Shown here piece by piece: positions 37,302 to 49,422 of a DNA stretch of 64,000 bases. The DNA is from Balanoglossus misakiensis (taxonomy: Eukaryota > Hemichordata): positions 11,780,001-11,844,000 of the forward strand of contig CM082585.2 in NCBI GenBank assembly GCA_040954595.2, in the 5' to 3' direction. The notes beneath the pieces are model-generated. The model was not told the origin of the DNA and made no database searches. It was given only the letters and a program-made list of their open reading frames with translations. How positions within the stretch are numbered: the stretch's first letter is position 1; every line of letters starts with the position of its first letter. Position numbers and translations under genes: made by a program.

Positions 37302-39875
37302 ATGGTTGGTAACTGCTTTTAAAACTGTTTCTGTTCTTTAATTAGCAAAGTACTGGACGAATTGTTTTGTATGATCTCAGTTCGACCATGAAAATTATCT
37401 CGCATGACACGATCGCTGTGTATTTCAATGGACAGGGATCGTCACTATAGCAGTAGTGATTCGTGATTGATATATTTCAACAAATAACAGCTTGATTTTA
37501 AGTTTCAAACCAAGTAGATAAAGGAGCGGACTTTTTGAACCAATGTCTAGCAATTTCTGTTGTATTTCAAGCATCACAGCACGACATTCAAATCGTGCGC
37601 GTCCACGCGTAGTTGTTTATTTCAAGTTCAGTCATGTTTTGAAATGAGTCCGGAAGAAAAGTACACATGTTCTCAATCGGATTGCGGAGATCAAACCGCT
37701 ATATTTGAGCTATGTTTTGATTACCCAATCGGTCACAATGTGTAAAACAAACTACGAAACAAAAGAAAGGTGTCAACATGATTTGACCTCATTTAGCCTG
37801 GGATATCATCGACAGTTATGGAGGACATCGACCCTAGCTAGTGTTTCTTACTAGTTGTTTGTCATTTAAATCTGGATTTGTTTTTCTTCTGTGATTTCAG
37901 TCAAGTATGGATGAACGATTCGCTTTCGTAGCTGAATGGTATGATGCCAACGCAGCACTCATCAGAAGATATCAGTTCCTGTACTATACAAAGGATGACA
38001 CCATTGAAATGGTACGTAGTTCAGAAATTTAAATGACTATCATTGTAGATCCCATATGGCATTATTCTATTACCTTGAAACTTTGAAAAATGTTCACATA
38101 TAAACAATTACTGGAGTTACTATTTTTATTTCACAGTTTGACATCAAAAACCGGAGAGTATTCTTGAAGAGGTCAAAGTGTGAAGGAGTACGTCTCCAAG
38201 ATCTTTTCATTGGAGCATCAGTCAATATCCATTCTAGGCAACTGAGCTTTGTAGATTATGCAGATGACTTCACAAGGAAACGACTCAGCACAAGAAAAGA
38301 AAGGTATATATAAGTATGAACATTACCCTTTCACCACAATGGTTCGGTCCAAATCTATTGTTTTCCATGGTAAAGTTGGACCTCTACAGATCATGATGAC
38401 AAATTTCCTTATCTTTTCTTTCATTAGAACCCTAGCCATGGTCAAGCCCTGTTCCACTGACAAAGTGGGACACATTATGGATATGATATTTGCTGATGGT
38501 CTTCTTATTACAAAAGCAATCATGACCAGAGTGACCAGAGCTGAAGCACAAGAGTTCTATAGAATGCATGAACAGAAACCGTTCTACGAGTAAGTCTTTC
38601 ATTCCTATGTATTGCTGCTGTATTACTAGTCTACCACTGCTACCATAAGTAGTCTCAAATAAATTGGGTTCGATGATGAAGTGAAAATTGAGTGCTAGCG
38701 GGTGCACAATGAAACATACAGTAACCTGTGCTGTGATCCATATCACTTGTCCAGAGTTGTGGCAAGACTGTCTCACTCTGTCAATGGCCGTTCATCTGAC
38801 CAAGCATCCCATCTTATTTTGCAGTGAACTTGTCCAATACCTGACCAGTGGCATAGTGATACCCATGGAACTCATGGGAGACAATGCAATCCAGCGCTGG
38901 AGAAATCTTGCAGGACCAACAGACAGTGCCATTGCACGTAGTGAAGCTCCACAGAGTGTAAGAGCCAAATTTGGTGTAGGTAAGGATGAATTCATGACTT
39001 TATGATTCCACAGTAGACAGTGGGCACATGTATGTGAAATTGATTTTCTCATTTTGATACACGACAACTGAGTGGATTTTCTGACTGATGGTTTTGTCTT
39101 CTTCTTCAACAGACAAAGGGACCAATGCAGTGCATGGAGCTGACTCTCCTGAAAACGCTGAGAGAGAAGCAAACTTCTTCTTTGCCGGACCACCAAAACC
39201 AAACACAGCAACACTTGTAGACTGTACCTGTTGCGTTATCAAACCACATGCTGTGCTTTCAGGTAAAATCAAGTCCTATGGTGGCATCCCTGCAAACTAA
39301 AATCATTCATTCTTTACCATGATTAGACTTGTCGTTAAGGCCAATAAAACTTTGAAATCCTTTTTCTCTTGCAGGCCATGCTGGTAAAATCATAGTGGCT
39401 ATCCAGGATGCAGGATTCAAAGTTTCTGCTCTACAGATGTTTAACATAGACAAAGCCAATGCTGAAGAGTTCTATGAAGTGTACAAGGGTGTAGCTGGTG
39501 AATACACAGTAAGTGGCCTTTCATTCGCATAGGTTGGCATAAGGTCAATACACCATCATACTTTCATTTGATATGTCCAAGCCTTAATGGTTTGTCTTAC
39601 AAGTTTTGTGCTATTTTCTTTTACAGGATATGGTGACAGAGTTGGTTTCTGGTCCATGCATAGCGCTTGAAATCACCGGCAAGGGCAAAGAGACACCGGA
39701 AACCTTCCGGGAATTCGTTGGTCCCGCTGATCCCGAAATAGCTCGTCATCTGCGGCCGCGTACATTACGCGCCATCTTCGGCAAGGATAAAATCATGAAT
39801 GCCGTACACTGTACTGACCTTCCAGAAGATGGCGTCTTGGAGACGGAGTATTTCTTCCGTATTTTATCCAAGTAG
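37302..39875 (+). CDS. NME7: NME7 homologue, DM10 plus two NDP kinase domains
   Basis: NME7 is a nucleoside diphosphate kinase family member associated with gamma-tubulin ring complexes, centrosomes and ciliary axonemes. Eight coding exons (37302-37304, 37901-38011, 38137-38303, 38428-38589, 38825-38979, 39113-39262, 39375-39508, 39627-39875) close to 376 residues, the length I recall for human NME7. An N-terminal DM10 domain (FAFVAEWYD to about residue 90) precedes NDK domain A (TLAMVKP to NAVHG) and NDK domain B (CCVIKPHAV to NAVHC). The phospho-acceptor histidines are His207 and His355 by my count, so both kinase sites look intact. The first coding exon would contribute only the ATG; an in-frame ATG at 37907 is the fallback start. 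AATAAA lies at 40468-40473. Confidence 0.95.
38325..38389 (+). repeat. Dispersed repeat, copy 2
   Basis: Second copy of the repeat seen at 2716-2780, in the NME7 intron 38304-38427. It runs the length of copy 1 and ends with the same GTTGGACCTCTA. Confidence 0.6.
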
Positions 39876-41056
39876 GAAAAGAAAATCTCCAGATGTCCAC
39901 CATACAGCATTCAGTTAGAACGTGCAACAATTTTCAACCTCTGAAAACAGGTGTCACATAAATCTGACCATGCAGACACTCTTATAAGTCTTAGTGAATG
40001 CATCGCCAGATTCCGTGAAAACTACAAATACTTAGCCTTGCAACTTTCTTGGAATGAATCTGTTTTTAAACAGCTTTGCAGCTCATGGTCCGTGTTATGT
40101 CTTTTTGGAGCATATATGCTTTGAAAACAGGCTTCATTTTGTACCTTGGGAAGGACTGTTTAAAACTGCATGGAGAACGTTAGATATTTAGATCCCCTTT
40201 TTTTCTTTCCTCACAAGCTTCTCCTGCTAGTATGCACATATTTTATGTAGTCATCATGCAGTCACAAAATCATTTAAAAACTAACGTTACAAGAAACATA
40301 CAGGATAGCAAAAATTACTTGTATATATTTTCCAAATTGCTGATTGTTATAATGCTATCCTTTCTACCTTAGTATGATAGAAAGGTTTTTTTTTATGTAT
40401 TGGTTAGCATGTGTAATTTAGTTGTTATCTCAGCATATTGCTTTGTTGTCTTGCAATTTGACTGCAAAATAAACAACTTTTGATGTCAACGTGTCTCTGT
40501 GTGTTTATATTTCCCTAGACTCTAAGCAGTCGCTGTGCCTATGGAACTTTCGGAACTGCGTCAGCGTACGTGGACGCGCCGCCAGGCAAAGCGACTGTAC
40601 GTTTCTGCACACATATATTTGATATGAATATTCATGAGCGGCATTAATTTGCATGTAGAACATCTAGAAGCGCACAAAAATCGCGATAACGCCCAAAAAT
40701 GCGTATTCTGTACGTGGTATGTACGCGTATAGAACTCATGTTGACGCGACGCTAATTTGATTGACAGACATATGAGGTTCGAATGTTCTCCGCTACTTAC
40801 CAAAATCTGGTAAAACCACTTGAGGGCGTTTACAGAATCGGCAAGACTGTGTGATTAGCGTCGCGTCATGTTCTATACGCAACGCGGACGCGCATTTCTT
40901 TTTCAGTATCACACGTCTTGGAGCAAGACTAATATTTCCCCCAAGGAAAAAAGTGGTTACAGAATACAGTTTGTCTTAATATTTGGCGAGAAGACAATGA
41001 TCATTCCTTGTGATATTCCCTTATTAAAAAAAATGTTGACGATCAAGAACACTTTC
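39876..41056. repeat. NME7 3' UTR and downstream inverted repeat
   Basis: The NME7 3' UTR runs to AATAAA at 40468. Beyond it, 40723-40756 and 40854-40881 are inverted copies of about 28-34 bp (AGCGTCGCGTCA and GTTCTATACGC in the right arm), separated by about 97 bp. The arms are CpG-rich, unlike their surroundings. No coding exon is seen. Confidence 0.6.
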
Positions 41057-41117
41057 ATGCAGAAATTCCTCCAGCTCTGAATCTATCAATTTAATTCAGA
41101 GCCATCATAAGCTGCAT
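41057..41117 (-). promoter_or_regulatory. SECIS element in the 3' UTR of the DsbA-like selenoprotein
   Basis: On the minus strand the RNA folds as helix I AUGCAG/CUGCAU (41117-41112 with 41062-41057), then an internal loop. The 5' quartet AUGA is at 41108-41105, followed by helix II GGCUCUGAAU/AUUCAGAGCU (41103-41094 with 41082-41073; nine Watson-Crick pairs and one G-U). The 11-nt apical loop (41093-41083) starts UAAA, and the 3' quartet side is GGAG (41072-41069). The tandem G-A/A-G core, the apical AA and the stem length of about 11 between them match the eukaryotic SECIS consensus. It starts 153 nt after the stop codon. Confidence 0.9.
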
Positions 41118-41269
41118 ACTTGAAAGTGTTATGATACATTCTGACCCAAACCCACTTCTTTTCATTGTATAAGAGTACAGTGCAATTTTTCATTAATTCA
41201 TTCATGGTGTGTGAAGTGACCGTGATTCATTCACTAACATTTCATTGCACAGGCTGTGTTTTCCGTGCC

Positions 41270-42714
41270 TCACATATTAGCAGCTGTAGGACCAACTGGA
41301 TGCTTCTCGGAGATAATTTCAAACATTTTGATGAACGTGTTCTCGTCCTGAGCTCCAGAGAAAACCTTCTGTCCATTTATGTAGAAAGTTGGCACACCTG
41401 AAGACATCAAAGAGAATATGGTAATAGAATCACATATCATTTTCAGTGTCCAACAGATATCTTAAATTTTGATATTTTGTATAAATTCTCCCCAATTTCA
41501 TTACACACTTCATGCCCCTAAAATGCTTATTCACAACACTTACCACTGACACCTTGAAAACTCCAAGCACGTGCCTTGTCAACAGCATTTTTTTGGTTCT
41601 TGCTATCACCTAGGTATGCCTGCACTGCTGCTTTGTCTAAACCCACTGCCTCGGCCGTAGACATCAGGAAATTCTCATCCAGAGGTGTCCCATCAGTGAA
41701 ATATGCCTGTTATTGATCCAATAGAGTACAATGGAAAAAACATTATTGTTTTGTTCACAATTATACGCATCAACATACTCACTTGTAGAGAAATCTTTCC
41801 AAAACAGTCAATCTCAGTCATTGCCAATTCACCAGGCTTCTCACAGTGGCTAATCTTATCTGCTATCTTCTCTTAGAGATTATCATGAAGACAATCTTAC
41901 CTTGAAGATGAGTTCAGCGAGAGCGTCTTGCTTCTTGCCAGATGCATCTTCTTGTTTGGCAAACTCCAGTACTGTATGTGCTAAAGCTGTGTTAGGGAAT
42001 ACATCACTGGCACCGGTGAAGTTGATACCTACGGATTCCCCTGCTGCTTTTAATCTAGGGTTGACCCTGTAATGCATAGAACACACAAGTGGAGTATTTA
42101 AAGCATCTTGTATCCAATCTATAAGTCCAACATTGGAATTATGACTACAACTAAAAGTGGTGCACTTGTAAGACATTATGGTCCTGTCTATTAACTGACC
42201 TTGGGTTACCCGGTGTTGCTGGCGGTTTCTTCAACCCTTGTGCTGGGGTGTCGGGTCGGAGAAAGAAAGGTTCCCATGTGACTTGAAACTCATATTTATC
42301 TGCAAAACATTTGTTGATAAAAAAGTGGTGACAATTTGAGGTGAACTAAGAGTGACATAGTGTACTATGACCTGAAAGGTCAAAGTGTAGTCTAGCTGGA
42401 TAACTATTGATAATCCTGTCAACTCTAACCTGATAAACAAACTTACATATAACAGAACAAATGCTTAGAAATTGTTCCCTTGATTCATCCCCCACCCCCT
42501 ATGTTTTTAAGGTATTGTGTCGAACCCTTGGCACAGTATCGAAATGAACTTTTTTGAAATTGACGAATGGGGATAGTCACTAGTGACACTACACACCCCT
42601 ATACCCACCTTGAGTTTTCTGCATGGCTGATTCCAGCTTTCTCTTGCCGACCCAACACCAGGGTCATACAACATCGCTTACTACGCCTATTTTTAACAAC
42701 TGTTTTGATGCCAT
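41270..42714 (-). CDS. DsbA/FrnE-type thioredoxin-fold oxidoreductase, predicted selenoprotein (UPWC active site)
   Basis: A DSBA-family protein (FrnE-like, Pfam DSBA group) expected to act in thiol-disulfide redox chemistry; substrate unknown. Five exons (42714-42609, 42299-42200, 42066-41901, 41706-41544, 41397-41270) close to 220 residues, the usual length for the family. Codon 17 is an in-frame TGA at the first Cys of the family motif CPWC: SDVV-U-PWCWVGKR. Both sides of the codon are homologous to the family, and the splice phase after exon 1 continues straight into EFQVTWEPFFLRPD. Later hallmarks are RVNPRLKAAGESVGI, an alpha-helical insert and the cis-Pro loop GVPTFYING near the C-terminus. 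The ordinary stop is also TGA. A SECIS hairpin follows in the 3' UTR, so the TGA most likely encodes selenocysteine. The alternative, a nonsense mutation or sequencing error of TGC/TGT, is unlikely given the SECIS. Confidence 0.93.
42664..42666 (-). other. In-frame TGA, predicted selenocysteine codon (Sec17)
   Basis: The sixteenth codon after the ATG is GTA and the next is TGA, followed directly by CCC TGG TGC (Pro-Trp-Cys). It replaces the N-terminal, attacking cysteine of the CxxC motif, the position where Sec is catalytically useful. Cys20 remains as the resolving residue. Confidence 0.92.
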
Positions 42715-43398
42715 GGCGGAAGACAACTGTGAAATTCACTGGCAAAGGTTGGAGCTCGATCAGCAAGATTGTTTACGCAATGTAGCAGATAGCTGTGTAC
42801 TAGGCCCCCTAGCTTATTGGAATATTTTCCTTTAGATCATCAGAGGTCACCAGACCTGTAGCTGTAAGTAGTATCTATCAAGGCTCTCAGCAACTTTTCC
42901 TTTGAAAGACTTCCAATTTTATTACAATAATGCCTAACGATGTGTGGTATAAGCTGTTTTCATCCTCTGGATATGGACTGTACGCCCACAGAAACAATGA
43001 GCGAATGAGATTGAGGGCGCTCCTCTGGACGAAGTACCTGGGAATTGACCCGTGAACACATTTGTACTCACCTAGAGAGTCCAATCGTTCTGCCAATAAT
43101 GATGACTAAGCAAAATGACTTTACAAACAAAGCGAGTGGCTGTAAAACTGATGTAGAAATAATACCAGTAAAATATAATGTAGTAGGTTATATCTGACCA
43201 CCTGCACTGCTGGTCACTCCAACCAAACTTGTCAGCATTAAATAATCCTCTTATATGGAAGTTGGATAATTATGAAGAGATGGTCATAGTAGAAATATTG
43301 GCAGTGAAGCTATCATTTTATAGCAAAGTCCATTAATACGAACACTGATCATTGTCCATATAAAGAAGTGTCACTGTGTTTCAGCAGAATCCAACAAT

Positions 43399-46300
43399 CT
43401 AGGGCGATTTCCTGGCATGTCCCTTGATGTATGTTGTGATGAACTCGTCAATTCCATCCAAATGTTGGGATTTCAAGAACTTCAGATAGTCCTTAGCTGT
43501 GCTCTTGTCTTGTAGTGCTGATCCAGTCTTTAGAATCAAGAGAGAGAAAACGGGAAGTGTTATAAACTGAGCAGATTTTTGCTGTTTGTCTGTGCCTTTA
43601 CTGAGATTGGTTCCATCCAGTTTTACTGCTGTTCATAGTCAGTGTCTTTGCAAATAAATTATGAAAAAGCAAAAAGTCAACTATACCTGAATGTTGTAAG
43701 CACTGGCATATGACTGCAATGCTGGATGTTCCCAGATGGAGAAACTGGCCCGGAAATCAGTCGCATTGAAATCTTTCGCTTCAATTGTAACAAGTCCTGT
43801 TGTTTGGAAGGCTCTGTTTCTCCACAGTAGATCGGAGATGTGCAAAATATAGCCATTGAGTTCTGGGATGATCTCCATCGATGAAGTTGTCAACTGAAGA
43901 CGAAGGATATTTTTATTTAGTTTTTTTATTTTTATACTATCTGTCATCCAACGGCGGGAGATTCATATAACAGGATGAGGTACCTTGTTCAAGGCACAAC
44001 ATTGTGGCCATGCCTGGGTCTCGAACCCACAATCCTCTGACAGTGAACATATAACAACAAAATTCAGCTCATACATCTGTCACTATTCAATGCAAAATGA
44101 TGCAATGCTAGAATACTAACCTCTTCTTCATGTAGTGTTTTCATGTGGTCTATTTCATGCTTGTAACTGTAACAAAACATATCAGTTGTTATTCCAATCA
44201 GGAGATGTTGAACAACACAGCTTTTTTTTCCAAAAATGAATGAGTCTTAAATCGCAGAGTTTTGGGGATCTTTGCTTTTACCTGCACAAAAGTTGACACA
44301 GTCTTGACACAGCCGTTGCATCATTGCTGTAGACGGCTCTCAATGCTATACCCTTGGATGGCAAACACATGCATGGAAAGCCGTATACCGTGTGGATCTT
44401 TGATACCTGCGGGAAAAAAGGAGACAGTTTACCTTCTTCGGAAATGAAGAGTACAACTAAATGTCCAATGTACATAATAAGCATGTTTCAGTCAGCAGTA
44501 GCCTGTTAACCATTTCACCAATATGGTTTGGTCCAACTCCATTGTCTTCAAGAGCAATAATGTCGTTGTCAATACTTCATGTTGACTCACCAGCTCATAG
44601 AATGTCAGTGCGTGATGCATCAGTAAAGTGTTACCGCCCTCTACTTGCAGCCCTACCGAACACAGACCATCCACAAACTGAATGAAGTCTATAATGGTGT
44701 CAGCAGCATTGAATTCCTCCATAGGTTCACCAAAGACAAAGGTTCTAAAGAGGGAAGAGAGAAAGAGATTTTTAGATATGTAGTTAACATGGTTAAGGAA
44801 CACAGATGCAGTGCGTGGACTGGTTATCACATTCCATAGCCTTACATGTCTGTCTCCCTCCCTCCCCTCTCTCTCTCATCAACCTCCCCCCATAAATCTT
44901 AACCCAGTACCTCCCCTCACTTACTCGTTAATCTCCAGTGTAGTGCTAGCTATGGTATCCAATCTCAATCCTCTGCTCTTGTACCGAGGCCATTCAATGC
45001 TCACAAAATTCTTCAACAAAGTGGTGAAGCTGTACAGAACTTGGCACTTGAAGTAGACAGAGGAACAGAAGAATAATTTCCGCAGTGGTTCCAGGAGCAA
45101 GTCATTCATCTCTGTTCAAAAAAAGATAAGTAAAGAATATGAGTTCAGTGGGAAAACAGGGACATAAGCTGTAACATGTTCAAATAGCAACACCAATACT
45201 TAGTTTTAGTTTCAGTCACAAAGGACTTGACATATTTTGTTTATGAAAGTAGAAATTTATGTACATCAAAGATTCTTGAAAGATGACTTACTCTGGAACG
45301 GCAAGAGTCTAAATCTTGTTATCAGCTGCAGAATATAAGGTCTGTAAACAGAGCCATTCCATGAGTGCAGATATTTTGTCAGGAAAAACTCACACACTGG
45401 TATACTCTCCTGTGAAAGAAAACAAAACGTGTAGAATATAAACAGACTGTTCAGAGCTCTTTCCACCCACCACCACCCTTTAGTACTGTCGATGAAATTG
45501 CCATTGAAGATAGAACCTGAATTAATATCTCTACAATAAACACCTGTCATTATACATGTGGGCAAGCTACAGGAAGTAGAACACAGAACTGTGGGTGATA
45601 TATAAAACAGAAATATTGACAAGATAGCCAGGAGTAGCAGGAATTGTCTGCAAGTATCAAAGTTACCTGAATAAAATCTGTGAAGTCTATCAGAAGTTGT
45701 AACAGATACTCAGCTCTTAGATTACTTTTCTCCATCGGGTAATCAATTATTTCTGCGACAAAAATGAATGATTATACAAAATATCAATATGAACAGTGTT
45801 TACAGACAAATTACAAAAGTGTAATCACTGAGCTCAAATGGACTATCCTGTTCTAGTCCCAGGCCAGATTGGGTAGAGCTTTCACTAGAAACCTATTGTC
45901 CACTTACCAGTATAGAGGGTCATATACAGCCAGTAACTCAACCTCTGGAATACAGTCTGTTCTGACATACATGACAACACTTGCTGCAGATGTGGAGATT
46001 TCAACAGGGATGCAATTTGATTCGGAAGCTGTACAGAAATAACACAATGGGTTATGAACCACATCTCAGCAGAATTCATTTGAATGAAGTTCTCATGAAC
46101 AAACTGGACTCAATCAGGTAATTATCAGTCAAAAAAACAAATTCAGTAGACAAGTTAATGAGCATTTTGGAATTACCTCTAGCCTGTCAAAGTTTTTCGA
46201 CAATTGTTGGAAAGTTTGGATCTGTTCCATTGGTACTTTCTTAGTAGAGACTTGCATGACTTGTAGATCTCTGGTCTGTCCCAAATTGGTCACAACTCCC

Positions 46301-48252
46301 GGAACGACATCCACTTTTCTCCGTTTTGCCTGTATCGAAGGAAGGACAGTAGGAAAGGTAAGTATAAAAGTAAGACGACATTCTACATCTGATTTGCATT
46401 AGCCCAAGACCATCAAGAAAATATGTTACACTATACACAAGCAACAGTGTATATATAAACCAGTGAAGGGATGTGAAAAAGTTTGAAAGATCATCATATT
46501 TTTTTTTCAATGAGGAAAATAAAATAAATCTTACTAACCTTCTTGGCACCAGAGGCTAGCAATTCAGTTTCTCTTAAAACTCCAACATCCTGTTGTCTTC
46601 TGTCCATTTGGCATCCTGCCTCTGCAATTCTGCGTATTGTTTCGGACCACTTGCGGTCGGTTTGTCGGAAGTATCGTTTATCTCCCACAGATGTGGACAA
46701 AGTGACCAGGTGTGGATGATAGAGTTTGTAGACGGAGAGAAGTCCCAAGATGTGTGCTTGAACACCCTGTGGAAAGTTTCAAAATACTCAAATATGTCAG
46801 GAGCAGTAAAAATATGCCAGAGCATATAATCATGTAGCTTAAAATAGAAACATCCTACATGTACGAAAGTCCTCCAGAAGACATACAAAGCTTCTGCACA
46901 AGATAACTGAATGAAGCAAATTATGGTCTCAGCTTGAGTTTGACCATAATTAGCCTATCACAAGATTTAGAAAGTACAATAACACAATAGGTAAATGACA
47001 GAATCCAGAAGATAAAACTTATTTTGAATTGTGATTCTAACTTACAGTCCTTGCTTGAAGGTCAATCAGTTTCCGTATCCGATAGTGTTTGACATCTTCC
47101 TTCCTCGTCATCAAATACAAAAGATGACATAAATGTGGACACTGTGGAAAGAATGGATACGGAGGAGAAAAAATAAATATTTTTTTCATTTGAAGGCTCA
47201 TGGTGGATGTATCACAATTTATTTATTTGAGCCACAATGCACTTCAACTGAACATACAATTGATAATGGAACTATGTAAAATAAAACTTACCATTTTCTC
47301 ATTTTCAATGAAGAGAAACAAAATTCCATACAGTGCATGTAATTTCTCTTTACTCTCAATAAATTCATACACTAATATTATCCATCTCACAAGCCACATC
47401 TAGGAAAGAAAAAAACATTAAGTCACAAATCATCATAATAGTGCCATTGGTGGCATGTCTGTATATTATAAGAATCAGTCACCCTCATTTATAAATCTAA
47501 AGGATAAGATGACGCTATAAATATTGGCATACACACCTGAATTGTGGTTGATGGTTTGTTTGTACACATCAATGATATCACTCTGACTACAGCATCTTCT
47601 GGTACTGTGCTTGATGGGATCAGTGATTTGATCAAACGAATGCTCACTGTCTCAGCTGTTTAAAAAAATAAAAACTGGTTACTTCTTATGGCTATGTGAT
47701 CTTGCGATGAATTGTTATGGAGAAAGTTGTTCTGACTTTGATTTTGTGTGTTGAAACTACAATGTATCATAATGCTCAAATAAATAAATAAACCAACCAA
47801 TCAAGAAATACTTACAAAATCTGGAACTAGCAGCACATTTTGCCAAATCATTGATGATCTTTGGCGCAAGTCCATTCCTTTGAGCTTGTGCTTCTATGGT
47901 TTCCAAGAATTCCTGAAGTTTTATGTTCCCCCGTGTCTTCGTACTTGAAGTTTCTAATGGGAAACAAAACACACATCCGAGACAAGATAGATACATTACA
48001 AGACAGAACACCTGCAATCTACATATTATTATTAGGGACCAAGTAAAGTATGTTTACAATGTACTAAAAGTAGTAACTACTCAATAGTTGGTCAGTAGTA
48101 ATTATTAAATCATTGTACAAATGTAGAGAAAGCGCCTTACCACTGATGAAGTAAGAAACGGCTTTCTTCAGTTGTGTCTGATCTCTGGTTTGTTTTGCTT
48201 CGACATCAGAGGGCTTTCCTCCGGACACCACTTCCGCATTCGCGCTGGCCAT
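43399..48252 (-). CDS. CENPI: CENP-I (Mis6 family) kinetochore protein
   Basis: CENP-I is a subunit of the inner-kinetochore CCAN (CENP-H/I/K/M complex), needed for CENP-A loading and kinetochore assembly. Sixteen coding exons (48252-48141, 47953-47816, 47655-47537, 47399-47292, 47141-47046, 46766-46539, 46329-46177, 46028-45908, 45752-45667, 45409-45292, 45111-44925, 44744-44591, 44406-44282, 44166-44121, 43893-43687, 43527-43399) keep phase and close to 708 residues, against about 756 in human. The best-conserved part is the N-terminal helical repeat region: KKAVSYFISG, a segment around NGLAPKIINDLAKCA, WLVRWIILVYEFIESKEKLHALYG-type helices, CPHLCHLLYLMTRKEDV and RIRKLIDLQAR. A basic linker (AKRRK) and SSVYFKCQVLYSF follow later. 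Identification rests on the order of these blocks. An in-frame ATG at 48297 would add 15 residues. Confidence 0.92.
44509..44550 (+). repeat. Dispersed repeat, copy 3 (shorter)
   Basis: A partial copy of the repeat at 2716-2780 and 38325-38389, in the CENPI intron 44407-44590. It diverges after the CATTGTCTTC stretch. Confidence 0.45.
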
Positions 48253-49422
48253 ATCGACGATACAATTGATTCCGTGGACGAAAATCTGTCCCAACACGAC
48301 ACAAGTACTATAACAGTTGCCTAAATCAATGTGTTAGAATAATTCGATCGAAAGATTGTAGAAAACGGCAGAAAATCGCGTCGTTCAGTGACTGTAACCA
48401 TGTACCGCCAAACATTTGAATGTACGTTGTGTGAAATCTCGTTGTCTCTAGTCTCGTTTGCAGTCTCGCACAGCGCGGGAAAGTCGAACTTGTGGATGGG
48501 TCCCCGATATTATGACTTTTTCCGTGTCTACAATCAGCTAATTTCTGTTTTAACGACTTTGTAATAAATTGAATTTTTTACAAGCAATAACTGGTTGTGG
48601 AAAATGCACCAAAGCTGTTACTTAAGGGTGATCCAATTATGTTTTTGAGGGGGATATTTGAGTTTGAAAGTCATGAAAAATATTGGTTTTGTTCTAAATA
48701 TAGTTTTTAAAGTTACAATGTAGCCTCATATTAAGCTTATCTTTCTAAATGTATAAACAACGCTGTATGGAGTCAAACATACTGCAAGTTATGCACAGAA
48801 CAATAAAACTTATCACAGATGATCATGATTTACGTGTCTACGACTTGTTGTAGGCAGTCTGTGATATCAAGCCGTGGACGTCGACTGCGGTTGAGCAATC
48901 AACATTACTTTTCAACGATGGACACAAATAATCAAGCAGAATAAACATTTATTTGTGTACAGATGAATTTATTTGACAGACGGCATATATGGTCCGGCCA
49001 AGTCATTCTCTAGATAAAAACCAGCATTAAACATATCATCATCACAAATCTTGACATGAAGACTCATTGACAATACAAGTACATACAGCTCTAGGCATGG
49101 TTGTTTAGCCTACAAGGTTATATGTCAACATGCAGAGCTATGTTGTGTTATGCTTCAATTTCTAAACTGGGTGTTTTGTTGCAATTTTGCATTTTAATCA
49201 CTGTCCCACATACAGAGTTTTGTGGACAAAAAATAGATGTCATAACCGAACATCAATAACTGACATTCAGCATCCATCTAAAAATATGGATTCATTTCCG
49301 AATCATAACAAGAAAAACACAGGCATCATTTTAATAAGACATAACCCTAAAGGTATACATGTATACAGATTAATAAAGATTAATATAGGATGAGAGAGGT
49401 CTGACTTTTGCCAATTCACAAG
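48253..49422. other. CENPI promoter and 3' UTR of the first ceramidase copy
   Basis: 1.17 kb between the CENPI start codon and the stop codon of the ceramidase transcribed towards it. Minus-strand AATAAA at 48953-48948 gives the ceramidase a 3' UTR of about 470 bp. The rest would hold the CENPI promoter. No coding exon is seen. Confidence 0.5.

Noticed and set aside
42664-42666. The in-frame TGA as a pseudogene-making nonsense mutation
   Set aside because: The rest of the gene is intact over five exons, the codon replaces exactly the redox Cys, and a SECIS hairpin follows; decay would not produce this combination.
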